Assembly (NCBI GenBank): GCA_947571115.1
Contig: CANOWW010000012.1
Location: 1 to 63,629, forward strand
DNA: 63,629 nt
DNA from: an uncultured Clostridium sp.
GTDB lineage: Bacteria > Bacillota > Clostridia > TANB77 > CAG-508
Reading direction: 5' to 3'
Shown: piece after piece, positions 7,707 through 16,095 of the stretch
Position numbering within the stretch: the first letter of the stretch is position 1
Layout: each line of letters opens with the position of its first letter
Program-made: the position numbers and the translations under genes
The notes under the pieces: model-generated
The model's input: the letters and a program-made list of their open reading frames with translations, nothing else
The model's database searches: none
Told to the model about the DNA's origin: nothing

Positions 7707-8489
7707 ATGTATGTTCCAAAACAAATCCCTTATTTACTAGATAGAGATTTTCAAAAGTATATTGAATATGTAGAATATCGTAAAAAAGAATTGGAAGATT
7801 ATTGCATGTGCATTTGGACTATGAAGTCCAAGCAAACGTTAGATAGAGTTGTGTCGAATCATATTTTGCCAGATGCTTGTATTGATATTGTGATAGATTT
7901 TGTAAAAGGTACGATTTGTTTTGCTGGTTTTAGTAAAGAAACAGAAGATTTTCAACTAAATGAAAAAATTGACTATATGGGTGTTAGGTTGAAGCCTGGT
8001 GCCTTTTATTCTTTTTTTCAGATTGGTGCAGACAAAATTATGGATAAACAGGTTCTTTTTTCGGAAATAGAAAAAGAGTTTGATTTAGCCCCAATCTTGT
8101 TGCTTTCTCATACAAAAGAGCGAGTAGAATTTCTTGCAAGTTATTTGCTGCAAAAGATGAAGGATGCGCCAAGTAGGAACTTTATTGTGATGATGGATGA
8201 ATTGTATCAAAATCCAAAAGAGCAAAATGTTGTTAAAATGGCGGGAAATCTTGGATTTGATAAAAGGCAATTGTTTCGAATTTTTCAGAAAAATTATGGC
8301 GTATCTCCCAAAGTTTTGTTGAATATCGTAAGGCTACATTTATGTTTGACTTTACTACTGCAAGAAAATGTAAAATTAATTGATATTGCTATGCAATGTG
8401 GATTTTATGACCAATCACATTTTATCAAGGAAATCAAAAGATACACCGGAATTTCGCCATTAAAATTACTAGAACAGTATCAAGCATAA
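7707..8489 (+). CDS. AraC-family transcriptional regulator
   Basis: 260 aa. The N-terminal region (about 1-140; SNHILPDACIDIVID, YMGVRLKPGAFYSFFQ) matches the DUF6597-type ligand-sensing domain found in front of AraC HTHs. Residues 165-258 hold two helix-turn-helix motifs (VVKMAGNLGFDKRQLFRIFQ and LIDIAMQCGFYDQSHFIKEI, ending YTGISP). Effector and targets are unknown; the VOC gene 64 bases downstream on the same strand is the natural candidate. RBS AAGGAGATGAAAG. Confidence 0.92.
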   Translation: MYVPKQIPYLLDRDFQKYIEYVEYRKKELEDYCMCIWTMKSKQTLDRVVSNHILPDACIDIVIDFVKGTICFAGFSKETEDFQLNEKIDYMGVRLKPGAFYSFFQIGADKIMDKQVLFSEIEKEFDLAPILLLSHTKERVEFLASYLLQKMKDAPSRNFIVMMDELYQNPKEQNVVKMAGNLGFDKRQLFRIFQKNYGVSPKVLLNIVRLHLCLTLLLQENVKLIDIAMQCGFYDQSHFIKEIKRYTGISPLKLLEQYQA

Positions 8490-8553
8490 TTTGTCCATTT
8501 TTTACAATACAAAGCTATTTTCTCATTTTATAATAAAGTGGGAGGGAAAAAAT

Positions 8554-8934
8554 ATGTATGAATCAGTAACAACCAATATTATGGTTAAAAATGTAAAAGA
8601 GACAATTCGATTTTATCAGGAAAAGTTGGGATTTCAAAAAATTTTAAGTGTTCCAGAAGAGGGAGAAATTTTAAATTTTGCTATTATGGGAAAGGATAAA
8701 ATTTCTCTTATGTTTCAGGAGCAAGAAAATTTAAGCCAAGAATATCCTACGCTAAAAGTGGATTCAATTATTCCAACATTTACTTTATTTATCACAGTGC
8801 AAGACGTAGAAAAATTGTATAAAGAATTGAAAGACAAAGTGAAAGTGGCAAAAGAACTTCATAAAACTTTTTATGGAAAAGACGAATTTGCTATTTTTGA
8901 TAATAATGGAAACATTTTAACGATTTCTTGTTAG
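8554..8934 (+). CDS. VOC-family (glyoxalase/bleomycin-resistance-like) protein
   Basis: 126 aa, typical single VOC-superfamily unit: betaalphabetabetabeta halves start at TTNIMVKNVKETIRFYQEKLGF and FTLFITVQDVEKLYKELKDK, ending GKDEFAIFDNNGNILTISC. The family includes metal-dependent lyases, dioxygenases and drug-binding proteins; the substrate cannot be told. Start at ATG 8554 because GGGAGGG lies 6 bases upstream; the longer frame from 8491 lacks an RBS. It probably depends on the upstream AraC regulator. Confidence 0.85.
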   Translation: MYESVTTNIMVKNVKETIRFYQEKLGFQKILSVPEEGEILNFAIMGKDKISLMFQEQENLSQEYPTLKVDSIIPTFTLFITVQDVEKLYKELKDKVKVAKELHKTFYGKDEFAIFDNNGNILTISC

Positions 8935-8959
8935 ATTATGAAAAATTTTTGAAAAAGTA

Positions 8960-8988
8960 TTGTATAGAAATTACAAATCATATAAAAT
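8960..8988 (+). promoter_or_regulatory. Sigma-A promoter of the DUF362 operon
   Basis: TTGTAT, 17 bases, TAAAAT, about 45 bases before the start. Confidence 0.55.
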
Positions 8989-9034
8989 AAAAAAGGAGGG
9001 TGATAAAATAAAAAAATAAGAAAGGAAGGTTTTT

Positions 9035-9916
9035 ATGGAAAAATCGAAAGTCTATTTTTGTAGAGAAATTATGCCAGAAAACATTGTGAAAATGTATGAG
9101 GTGCTTGGCAAATCTTTGTCAGGAAAAGTTGCCGTCAAATTGCATTCAGGGGAAAAGGGAAATCAAAATTATATCAAACCTGAAATGTTAAAAAAGATAG
9201 TGGAGCATGTGAAGGGAACTGTGGTGGAATGTAATACTGCCTATGATGGCGCTAGAAACATAACGGAAAAGCACCAAAAATTAATGGAGGAACATGGCTG
9301 GACGAAATATTTTGATGTGGATATTTTAGACAGTGAAGGGCCAGACAAAGTTTTAGAAATTCCAAAGGGAAAAGTCATTCATGAAAATTATGTTGGAAAA
9401 AATATTGATAATTATGATTCAATGCTAGTTTTGTCACATTTTAAAGGGCATCCAATGGGCGGCTATGGTGGAGCTTTGAAACAATTATCCATTGGAGTGG
9501 CTTCAACAGTGGGAAAAGTGTGGATTCATACAGCTGGAAAAGAGAAAGACCAAGCGAAATTTTGGGATTGCGTGGCTGAGCAAAATCAATTTTTGGAAGC
9601 CATGGCAGATAGCGCATCTTCAGTGGTTGACTATTTCAAGGGCAATATGGCATTTATTAATATTATGTGTAATATGAGTGTGGATTGCGATTGCTGCTCA
9701 GTGGCAGAAGACCCTTGCATGAAAGATATTGGGATTTTGGCGTCATTGGACCCAGTTGCTATTGACCAAGCTTGTATTGATTTGGTAAAAAATTCGGACG
9801 ATCCGGGAAAAGAACATTTATTGGAGAGAATTCATTCAAGAAATGGTACGCATACAATTGATTGTGCGGCACAACTTGGCATTGGTTCAAAAGAATATGA
9901 ATTGATAGAAGTATAG
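9035..9916 (+). CDS. DUF362 domain protein
   Basis: 293 aa. DUF362 core features are visible: VAVKLHSGEKGN, VVECNTAYDGAR, the SHFKGHPMGGYGGALKQLSIG segment with its conserved HFKGH and GGxLK, and CDCCSVAEDPCMKDIGILASLDPVAIDQACIDLV. The clustered cysteines could bind metal or an Fe-S cluster, but the separate 4Fe-4S domain found in many members is absent. The biochemical role is unknown. It is the first gene of a three-gene operon with an ECF S component and a DUF1893 protein. Confidence 0.88.
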   Translation: MEKSKVYFCREIMPENIVKMYEVLGKSLSGKVAVKLHSGEKGNQNYIKPEMLKKIVEHVKGTVVECNTAYDGARNITEKHQKLMEEHGWTKYFDVDILDSEGPDKVLEIPKGKVIHENYVGKNIDNYDSMLVLSHFKGHPMGGYGGALKQLSIGVASTVGKVWIHTAGKEKDQAKFWDCVAEQNQFLEAMADSASSVVDYFKGNMAFINIMCNMSVDCDCCSVAEDPCMKDIGILASLDPVAIDQACIDLVKNSDDPGKEHLLERIHSRNGTHTIDCAAQLGIGSKEYELIEV

Positions 9917-9938
9917 TGGTTAAGGAGGAATTTTTAAA

Positions 9939-10502
9939 ATGGAAAAAGTAAAAGAGATGAAAAAATCTAATGGTTTGGCGGAAATTTTATCAAGTAAAAA
10001 AGCCAAATATGTGGTTGGAACGATTTTGCTAAGCGGTATTGGAATTGCTTTGCCTAGAATATTCCACATTTTGGCGGGAGCAAATGCAGGGGCAACTTTT
10101 TTGCCAATGCATATTGCTGTTTTGGTTGCAGCATGCGTGTTTGGGGCGCTAAGTGCAAGCGTTGTGGCTGGCAGTTCGGTTGTATTTAGCTGGATGTTAA
10201 CAGGAATGCCAAGTTTAGCAAGGCTTCCTTATATGCTAATTGAGCTTGTGATTTATGCTGTTTTATTGAGCGTTTTGAATAAAAAATATAATTCCTATAT
10301 TGCCTTAATGGGAACCATTATTTTAGGCAGAATTTTATATGCTGGTGTATTGTTTGCGGCTGTTCATTTGTTCCACTTGTCAACGTATGGAGTATCTGTT
10401 TGGCAAAGTGTTCAAGCAGGGTTACCAGGTATCGTGCTTCAATTGATTTGTGTACCATGGACTGGTAGAGCAATTAAGAAAGGAATTCATTTAGATGAAT
10501 AA
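9939..10502 (+). CDS. ECF transporter S component
   Basis: 187 aa integral membrane protein with about five or six hydrophobic segments after a basic N-terminus. The size and the pattern IGIALPRIFHIL, FLPMHIAVLVAACVFG and ARLPYMLIELVIYA fit substrate-binding S components of energy-coupling-factor vitamin/metal importers. No A, A' or T subunits are here, so it would use a shared ECF module. The substrate is unknown. It sits between DUF362 and DUF1893 genes and overlaps the latter by 8 bases. Confidence 0.82.
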   Translation: MEKVKEMKKSNGLAEILSSKKAKYVVGTILLSGIGIALPRIFHILAGANAGATFLPMHIAVLVAACVFGALSASVVAGSSVVFSWMLTGMPSLARLPYMLIELVIYAVLLSVLNKKYNSYIALMGTIILGRILYAGVLFAAVHLFHLSTYGVSVWQSVQAGLPGIVLQLICVPWTGRAIKKGIHLDE

Positions 10503-10899
10503 GTTGGAACAAATCAAAGAAATTTTGCATGAGAAGAATGCTTCGCTTGTGGTGGCATATGCCAATGGAGACATAAAGGAATATTACCAAAATAGAATAA
10601 AAGATATCAAGAGTATTTTACAGGAAAATTCGGAGGCGCTGAAGGGAGCCCAAATTGCGGATAAGGTGATTGGAAAAGTGGCGGCATCGATTTTGACAAT
10701 GGCGGGTGTGCAGGAAATCTATGCAGATGTTATGAGCCAATATGCGGTTCCAGTTTTGGAAAAAAATGGCGTAAAGTATGAATACCAAAAATTAGTGGAG
10801 TATGTTCAAAACAATGATAAAACAGGGATGTGCCCGATGGAAAATAAATATAAAGAAGAAGAGGATATTCATAAAATTTACCAAGAAATGTTGGATTGA
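10495..10899 (+). CDS. DUF1893 protein
   Basis: 134 aa. Matches DUF1893, a small family with a deaminase-like fold: ILHEKNASLVVAYANGDIKEYY, GAQIADKVIGKVAASILTMAGVQEIYADVMSQYAVPVLEKN. The pattern ADK.IGKVAA...GV..VYA...S is the diagnostic part; a catalytic role has not been shown. The C-terminal tail adds TGMCPMENKYKEEEDI with one cysteine. Start ATG overlaps the ECF gene (ATGAATAA), so the two are translationally coupled. Confidence 0.85.
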   Translation: MNKLEQIKEILHEKNASLVVAYANGDIKEYYQNRIKDIKSILQENSEALKGAQIADKVIGKVAASILTMAGVQEIYADVMSQYAVPVLEKNGVKYEYQKLVEYVQNNDKTGMCPMENKYKEEEDIHKIYQEMLD

Positions 10900-10913
10900 T
10901 AAGGAATTTTTAT

Positions 10914-10942
10914 TTGACAAATTGTCGTTTATCTGATAAAAT
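10914..10942 (+). promoter_or_regulatory. Sigma-A promoter of the acetyltransferase array
   Basis: TTGACA, 17 bases, TAAAAT, about 150 bases before the first GNAT gene. The long distance leaves room for a structured leader. Confidence 0.85.
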
Positions 10943-10948
10943 ATAAAT

Positions 10949-11098
10949 GTTTTAAGAGTATATCTAGGAAATGTAAATTTCTGAGCGATATAGGATAACG
11001 AAGAGGTTATTTACACTGAGTAGAGATTTTGAAAAGTCTTGCAAAGGAGTCTTAATAGGACTTTTTTGTGAGACTTTTTTAGTAGGGGGGAATTTAAA
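10949..11098 (+). promoter_or_regulatory. Structured leader with nested terminator hairpin
   Basis: The 5' leader contains TATATC...GATATA enclosing a GGAAAT/ATTTCT hairpin, then ATAAC-GAAGAG-GTTAT. It ends in nested terminator-like stems: AAAGGAGTC/GACTTTTTT (11043-11067) inside AAAAGTCT/AGACTTTT (11032-11078), each followed by a T-run. This is the architecture of transcription attenuation (riboswitch or leader control). I cannot assign it to a known class. Confidence 0.5.
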
Positions 11099-11515
11099 TT
11101 GAATATTGAATTTGAAAATATAATAACGCCAGAGGAATATAATGAGCTAAGAGGAAAAATTGGCTGGAAGGCACACGATTTAAAACGAGTGGAAAAAGCA
11201 ATTGGTAGTAGCAAGTTTGTAAAAAAAGTTGTGGTAAATAATGAAATAATTGGAATGGCAAGAGTAATTTGTGATGGAATTTATGCATTTGTAGTGGATG
11301 TAATGATTAGTCCAGATTATCAAAATCAAGGAATTGGAAAAAAGTTAATGCAAGAATTGTTACAAGAAATAGAGGAGAATATGAATGAGGGAGAGACAAT
11401 GAGTGTTAATTTGATTTCGATGGCAGGAAGAGAGGAATTTTATGAAAAATGTGGCTTCCAAAAAATTCCGTATGACTATACAGGATATGGTATGAAAAAA
11501 GTAATTGAGAAATAG
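11099..11515 (+). CDS. GNAT acetyltransferase
   Basis: 138 aa single GNAT domain. Acetyl-CoA motif A reads VMISPDYQNQGIGKKLMQEL (Q-x-x-G-I-G); the C-terminal FYEKCGFQKIPYDYTGYGM is the usual closing segment. Starts at TTG, supported by AGGGGGGAATTT 8 bases upstream with no ATG nearby. It heads an array of 14 co-directional genes and lies right behind the attenuator-like leader. The closest paralogue by eye is the gene at 18326 (both contain a WK-A..P/R start and the same GW..A pattern). Substrate unknown. Confidence 0.88.
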   Translation: MNIEFENIITPEEYNELRGKIGWKAHDLKRVEKAIGSSKFVKKVVVNNEIIGMARVICDGIYAFVVDVMISPDYQNQGIGKKLMQELLQEIEENMNEGETMSVNLISMAGREEFYEKCGFQKIPYDYTGYGMKKVIEK

Positions 11516-11524
11516 GGGGAAAAT

Positions 11525-11992
11525 ATGAAAGAAAGATTTTTGGCAAGGTCAGCAGTAATTTTGATGTTAATGAGAGACACAGAAAAGGGGCAAGAAGTTT
11601 TATTACAGAAAAGAAAAAACACAGGATATATGGACGGATTTTATGATTTGTCTGCTTCTGGGCATGTTGAGAAAGACGAGCCAATGACAAGTGCCCTTAT
11701 TCGAGAAGCGAAAGAGGAAATAGGGATTGATATAAAGTTGGAGGATATAGAACTTGCAACGATGATGCATACCAAAACTCCAGAAACAGGACAGATTTAT
11801 TATAATGGTTTCTTTAAAGTAAAACACTATAAGGGAGAAATAAAAATAAATGAACCAGAAAAATGTGAAGAATTAAGATGGTTTCCGTTAGATAAATTGC
11901 CAGAAAATATATTGCAAGATAGATTACAGGCAATAAAAAATGAAAAAGAAAATCTAAAATATAGTGAATTTGGATGGGAGAAATTTGTATGA
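11525..11992 (+). CDS. Nudix hydrolase
   Basis: 155 aa. The Nudix box is intact: GHVEKDEPMTSALIREAKEEIGI matches GX5EX7REUXEEXGU, binding the metals used to cleave nucleoside-diphosphate-linked substrates. N-terminal LLQKRKNTGYMDGFYDLSASGHV resembles Nudix proteins of the IDI/MutT-like group. Substrate unknown. Only 9 bases after the GNAT gene, and its stop overlaps the next start (ATGA). Confidence 0.9.
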   Translation: MKERFLARSAVILMLMRDTEKGQEVLLQKRKNTGYMDGFYDLSASGHVEKDEPMTSALIREAKEEIGIDIKLEDIELATMMHTKTPETGQIYYNGFFKVKHYKGEIKINEPEKCEELRWFPLDKLPENILQDRLQAIKNEKENLKYSEFGWEKFV

Positions 11993-13026
11993 TAAAACCA
12001 GAGAGATTGAGAAAATGCGATAAAGTTGCAATTGTAAGCTTGTCAAGTGGAATGCTAGGAGAAAAAGAATATTTACATAAATATGAATTAGGAAAAAAGA
12101 GATTGGAAGAAAAGTTTGGTTTGGAAGTGGTGGCAATGCCAAATTGCATGAAGGGAGAAGACTATTTATATCAGCATCCAGAAAAAAGGGCAGAAGACTT
12201 AATGGCAGCATTTCAGGAGAAAAGCATAAAAGCGATTATTTGTGCGATTGGCGGGGACGATACCATTCGTTTGTTACCTTATATTGATTATGAAGTTGTC
12301 CGAAATAATCCTAAAATATTCACAGGCTTTTCGGATACAACCGCCAATCACTTTATGCTATACAAAGCAGGTATTGTGTCTTATTATGGACCAGCTTTGA
12401 TATCTGATTTTGCAGAATACACAGATATGTATGACTATACAGAAAATGCCATTCGAGAATTGTGGTTTGAGGCAAAAGAAAATTTTGAAATCAAAAAGTG
12501 TGATTATTGGACCAATGAGCACGGCAAAGAATGGTGGAATGGAGCCAAGATGAACAGTCAAAAAACAAGATTAAAGGACGAAAAAGGCTATGAAGTTTTG
12601 CAAGGAGAAGGTAAAGTAAGAGGAAAATTATTAGGTGGATGTTTGGATGCTTTTCCGCTTTATAATGGGACAGAAATATGGCCAAGTTTAAAAGAATGGA
12701 AAAATAAGATTTTATTTTTTGAGACAAGTGAGAATATGCCAGAGCCATATTTGGTCGAATATTATTTGAGAAATTTGGGTGCACAGAGAATTTTTGACGT
12801 GGCGAAGGGAATTATCGTAGGAAAGCCAAGGGCGGAAAAATATTATGAAGAATATAAAGAGGTTTATCGAAAAATTTTGAAGGAATTTCACAGAGAAGAT
12901 ATGCCTGTTTTGTACAACGTGAATTTTGGTCATAGTTGCCCAATTGGGATTATTCCATATGGCATTGAGTGCGAATTAGATGTAGAAAATAAAAAAGTAA
13001 CTTTACTAGAAGCTGTAGTTTCATAG
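11989..13026 (+). CDS. S66-family peptidase, MccF-like
   Basis: 345 aa. Serine peptidase of the LD-carboxypeptidase/MccF family: AICAIGGDDTIRLLPYI (oxyanion region), GFSDTTANHF with the nucleophile serine, FETSENMPEP with the catalytic glutamate and NVNFGHSCPIGIIPYG with the histidine. MccF-type members have a long insert and cleave aminoacyl-nucleotide antibiotics such as microcin C; LD-carboxypeptidases trim peptidoglycan. The length and the E-T-S-E motif favour the MccF branch. Start ATG 11989 overlaps the Nudix stop. Confidence 0.88.
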   Translation: MIKPERLRKCDKVAIVSLSSGMLGEKEYLHKYELGKKRLEEKFGLEVVAMPNCMKGEDYLYQHPEKRAEDLMAAFQEKSIKAIICAIGGDDTIRLLPYIDYEVVRNNPKIFTGFSDTTANHFMLYKAGIVSYYGPALISDFAEYTDMYDYTENAIRELWFEAKENFEIKKCDYWTNEHGKEWWNGAKMNSQKTRLKDEKGYEVLQGEGKVRGKLLGGCLDAFPLYNGTEIWPSLKEWKNKILFFETSENMPEPYLVEYYLRNLGAQRIFDVAKGIIVGKPRAEKYYEEYKEVYRKILKEFHREDMPVLYNVNFGHSCPIGIIPYGIECELDVENKKVTLLEAVVS

Positions 13027-13048
13027 AAAGTTAAGAAATGGGGCGTTT

Positions 13049-14098
13049 ATGGAATGTGATTTAAAATTAGTTTCTCCAACAAAAGAGTATAAAAAACAAG
13101 TGCAGGAATATTTACAAGAACATTTTGACAATCATGAATATGAGCTAAATGGAGACGGCGGCTTAGATACGATAAGAGATTTTGACAAATGGCTAGAAAA
13201 GGTAAAAAATGATGTGTCAGAAAAAACAATTGAAAAAGGAAGAATTCCAGCCACTTTATTTTTGGCTGTGAGAAAGTCAGACAATAAAGTCGTTGGGATG
13301 CTTCAAATTAGGCATTATTTGAATGAAAGTTTGCTAAAAAATGGTGGGCATATTGGGGATGGTGTGCGACCTTCGGAAAGGAGAAAAGGTTATGCTACGC
13401 AAATGATTAGGCTCGCGCTTGAGGAATGTAAAAAATTAGGCATTCAAAGAGTGTTAATGGTGTGTTATAAAGATAACATTGGTTCTAGAAAAAGTATTGA
13501 GAAAAATGGAGGAATTTTAGAAAACGAGCTTCCAGCGGAAAATAATAGAATTGACCAACGCTATTGGATTAGTTTGAAAAAGCGTTTTGCTGATTATATT
13601 AGTAAAGCAGAAGATGTTTTGGAGATAAAACAAAACATGATATCGGTCAAAGAAGAAGATTTTTCAGGCAATATTTATTTAAACGAATGTGTCAAAATGT
13701 CAAGTCCAGCTTTTTTAGAAAATGGCTTGTGCGTTCGAGATAACGATTATAAATGGTTGCAGTTTTATGACGATACTTCAAAAGTTTGTTTGACAACGAT
13801 TTACAATGAGAAAAATGAAATTGTGGAATGGTATTTTGATATTGCACGAAAAATTGGGAAAGAAAATGGTGTTCCTTATGAAGACGATTTGTATTTGGAT
13901 GTTGTGTTAAAGCCAAATGGCGAAATGGTTTTATTGGACGAAGATGAGCTAAAAGAGGCATTTGAGAGAATGGAAATGACAAAACAAGAATTTGACGAAG
14001 CATACAAAACAGCAAAAGATTTAATGAAGAGGCTTCAGGGCAACCAAGAAAAAGTGAAACGTTTTACAGATAAATATTTACAAGAAATATTAAAATAA
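13049..14098 (+). CDS. GNAT acetyltransferase fused to a DUF402 domain
   Basis: 349 aa, two domains. Residues 1-170 are GNAT (GGHIGDGVRPSERRKGYATQMIRLAL with R-R-K-G-Y-A, then NIGSRKSIEKNGGILENE). Residues about 185-345 match DUF402 (FYDDTSKVCLTTIY, EWYFDIARKIG, LYLDVVLKPNGEMVLLDEDELKEA): the D-I-x(n)-Y-L-D-V-V and LDEDEL pattern typical of that nucleotide/RNA-phosphate hydrolase fold. A fused acetyltransferase-DUF402 protein is uncommon. Start has no alternatives nearby. Confidence 0.85.
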   Translation: MECDLKLVSPTKEYKKQVQEYLQEHFDNHEYELNGDGGLDTIRDFDKWLEKVKNDVSEKTIEKGRIPATLFLAVRKSDNKVVGMLQIRHYLNESLLKNGGHIGDGVRPSERRKGYATQMIRLALEECKKLGIQRVLMVCYKDNIGSRKSIEKNGGILENELPAENNRIDQRYWISLKKRFADYISKAEDVLEIKQNMISVKEEDFSGNIYLNECVKMSSPAFLENGLCVRDNDYKWLQFYDDTSKVCLTTIYNEKNEIVEWYFDIARKIGKENGVPYEDDLYLDVVLKPNGEMVLLDEDELKEAFERMEMTKQEFDEAYKTAKDLMKRLQGNQEKVKRFTDKYLQEILK

Positions 14099-14108
14099 AG
14101 GAGATTTT

Positions 14109-15023
14109 ATGGAATATAAAATAGAATTAGTGAAACCAGAAGAATTGACAGAAACTTTGAAGTTAGTAAAAGATGTTTTTGACGAATTTGAAGCACCAGG
14201 TTATAGTCAAGAAGGCATAGAAAATTTTTATCGATTTGCCAATTTTGGGAATCTCCAAAAATGCTTAGAGGAAAATCTGAAAATAATAGTTGCCAAAATT
14301 CAAAATAAAATTGTTGGAATGATTGCTGTTAGAAGTTATGCACATATTGCTATGTTATTTGTGGATAAAAAATTTCATAGAAAAGGAATTGCTAAAAATC
14401 TTGTTGAAAAGGCGAAAAAATATTGTGAACAATATCATGAAAATTTAGAGTCAATGACTGTAAATTCTTCGCCTTATGCAGTAGGGTTTTATGAAAAAAT
14501 GGGATTTGTGAAAATGAATGATAAGCAAATTGTGGATGGAATAAAATTTACACCAATGAAATTATTTATATATCAATTTTGTGAATATCAAGATGAGGAT
14601 TTTGAAAATCTGCATAGAATAAAAAAAGATTGTTTTAAGTGGTATGTAGAAAAAATTTATGGTTGGGATGATAAAAAACAAATAGAGTTTTCAAAGGATT
14701 TTATTCGAGAACATAAAAAAGATATGAAAGTTATTGTTTGCATGAGTCAGAAAATAGGAGTTTTTACTAATTATATAGATGAAAACAATGAAAGTGTGAT
14801 TAGTTTGTTTTTTATTGATAAAAAGTTTCAAAATCAAGGAATAGGAACCAATATTTTAAAAGAACAATTAAAAAAAGATGAGAGAAATTGCAGAAGTACA
14901 ATTTTGCAAGTTTTTAAGGAAAATAAAGCGAGACTTTTATACGAGAAAATGGGGTTTGAAGTTTACGATGAGACTGAAACACATTATAAAATGAGAAGAA
15001 AATTGAAAAAGGGGGAAGTTTAA
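14109..15023 (+). CDS. Tandem GNAT acetyltransferase (two domains)
   Basis: 304 aa with two GNAT domains in line. Domain 1 (1-150) has AMLFVDKKFHRKGIAKNLVEKA and VGFYEKMGFVKM. Domain 2 (155-300) has SLFFIDKKFQNQGIGTNILKEQL and RLLYEKMGFEVYDE. Both acetyl-CoA loops look intact. The repeat suggests fusion of two neighbours, as expected in an array that grows by duplication. The stop TAA shares bases with the next ATG (TAATG). RBS AAGGAG. Confidence 0.87.
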   Translation: MEYKIELVKPEELTETLKLVKDVFDEFEAPGYSQEGIENFYRFANFGNLQKCLEENLKIIVAKIQNKIVGMIAVRSYAHIAMLFVDKKFHRKGIAKNLVEKAKKYCEQYHENLESMTVNSSPYAVGFYEKMGFVKMNDKQIVDGIKFTPMKLFIYQFCEYQDEDFENLHRIKKDCFKWYVEKIYGWDDKKQIEFSKDFIREHKKDMKVIVCMSQKIGVFTNYIDENNESVISLFFIDKKFQNQGIGTNILKEQLKKDERNCRSTILQVFKENKARLLYEKMGFEVYDETETHYKMRRKLKKGEV

Positions 15024-15587
15024 TGTCAAAGTTTGTGATGATAATTGGCCCAGAAGCTGTTCGGCAAAATGACGGTTGGGCAGAAACTTGCAAAATTAAC
15101 AGATTTAAAATTCATGCACAATCATGAGACAATTGACTGTTTGACAAATGTTTTTGAATTTGGTTCTATGGCTAGGCGAAGGTTGACAAGTTTATTTCGT
15201 TATTCGATTTTTGAAGAGGTGGCCAAAAGTGACTTGGCGGGAATTATTTTTTCGGCATGTTTTGATTTTGGGCGAGATATTGAAGAAGAACGAGCCGAGT
15301 TTTCCAAATGGATGGCGCTATTTGATGAGGTTTATGTGGTGGAATTGGAAGCGTCTTTAGAAGAACGTTTACGTCGTAATAAAACGGAAAATCGTTTAAA
15401 GAATAAGATGTCAAAAAGAGATTTGGAAAAAAGTGAAAACAGATTATTGCAATCCATGATAAATCACAGATTGAATTCGGAGTCGGGAGAAGGTGAAGCA
15501 ATTTTTCCGAATTTTTGGAAAATTAATAATGAAAATTTATCAGCTGAGGAAGTTGCAAAAATGATACAAGAGAGATTTAATTTGTAG
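15023..15587 (+). CDS. P-loop nucleotide kinase-like protein, +1 shift at CGG
   Basis: Starts at ATG 15023 (RBS GGGGGAAG). The frame runs MSKFVMIIGPEAV then meets CGG at 15062 inside the P-loop. Skipping one C gives GKMTVGQKLAKL and a 187-aa protein, exactly the length of the paralogue at 16096 and alignable with it throughout (GPEAVGKMTVGQ against GPQAVGKMTVGQ). P-loop form is GxxxxGKMT. C-terminal ERLRRNKTENRL and ENRLLQSMINHRLNSESGEGE are shared with the paralogue. Probably a small-molecule or nucleoside kinase of unknown substrate. Without the shift the gene is dead. Confidence 0.75.
15062..15064 (+). other. +1 frameshift site CGG (kinase P-loop)
   Basis: GTT CGG CAA in the incoming frame; GTT (C) GGC AAA restores the P-loop glycine. 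The paralogue has GTT GGG AAA here. Confidence 0.75.
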
Positions 15588-15596
15588 GAGGAGAAT

Positions 15597-16077
15597 ATGA
15601 TAGAAATTAAAGAATATCAGGAACAGTATTCACGGAGAAATGTCGAATATAATTTGTGAAAATTTATATCAAATAAACATAAAAGATTATGGTAAAGAAT
15701 TTATTGATAGGATTGCAAGGCATTTTGGTCAAGAAGAAATCGTAAAGACATTTCCGAAACGATGTAAATGTTTTGTTGCGTTGGATAATAATGAAGTAGT
15801 AGGCACGGCAAGCATTGATAAATTACAAGGAGATGAAACAGGAACTAAATATATAATTTTAACAGTTTTTGTGAAGATAGCGCAACAGCATCAAGGAATT
15901 GATCGTTTATTAATAGAAGAAATTGAAAAATGTGCAAAAGAAATTGGAGCCAAAGAACTGATTGTACCTGCTTCTATATATGGTTGTGAATTTTATGGTA
16001 AATTAGGATATCATTATATGAACGGTAAAAAAGAATTAAATGAAGAAAAACAATATATGATGATAAAAAGTATATGA
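15597..16077 (+). CDS. GNAT acetyltransferase, +1 shift at CGG
   Basis: ATG 15597 has a strong AGGAGGAG RBS and encodes MIEIKEYQEQYS before a CGG at 15633; reading on in frame stops after 20 codons. Skipping the C gives YSGEMSNIICENLYQINI and a 159-aa GNAT protein, with the expected N-terminal strand. Motif A is degenerate (VKIAQQHQGIDRLLIEEIE: Q-H-Q-G-I-D), and EFYGKLGYHYMNG closes the fold. Alternatively translation starts at ATG 15640, but that has no RBS and loses the first strand. Confidence 0.7.
15633..15635 (+). other. +1 frameshift site CGG (GNAT)
   Basis: TCA CGG AGA in the incoming frame; TCA (C) GGA GAA ATG joins the N-terminal strand to the GNAT body. Confidence 0.65.
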
Positions 16078-16095
16078 AAGGAGGAGAAATTTTAA

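Noticed and set aside
10943..11098. T-box, preQ1, SAM, TPP or guanidine riboswitch call for the array leader
   Set aside because: I could not find the conserved cores of these classes; only an attenuator-like architecture is visible.
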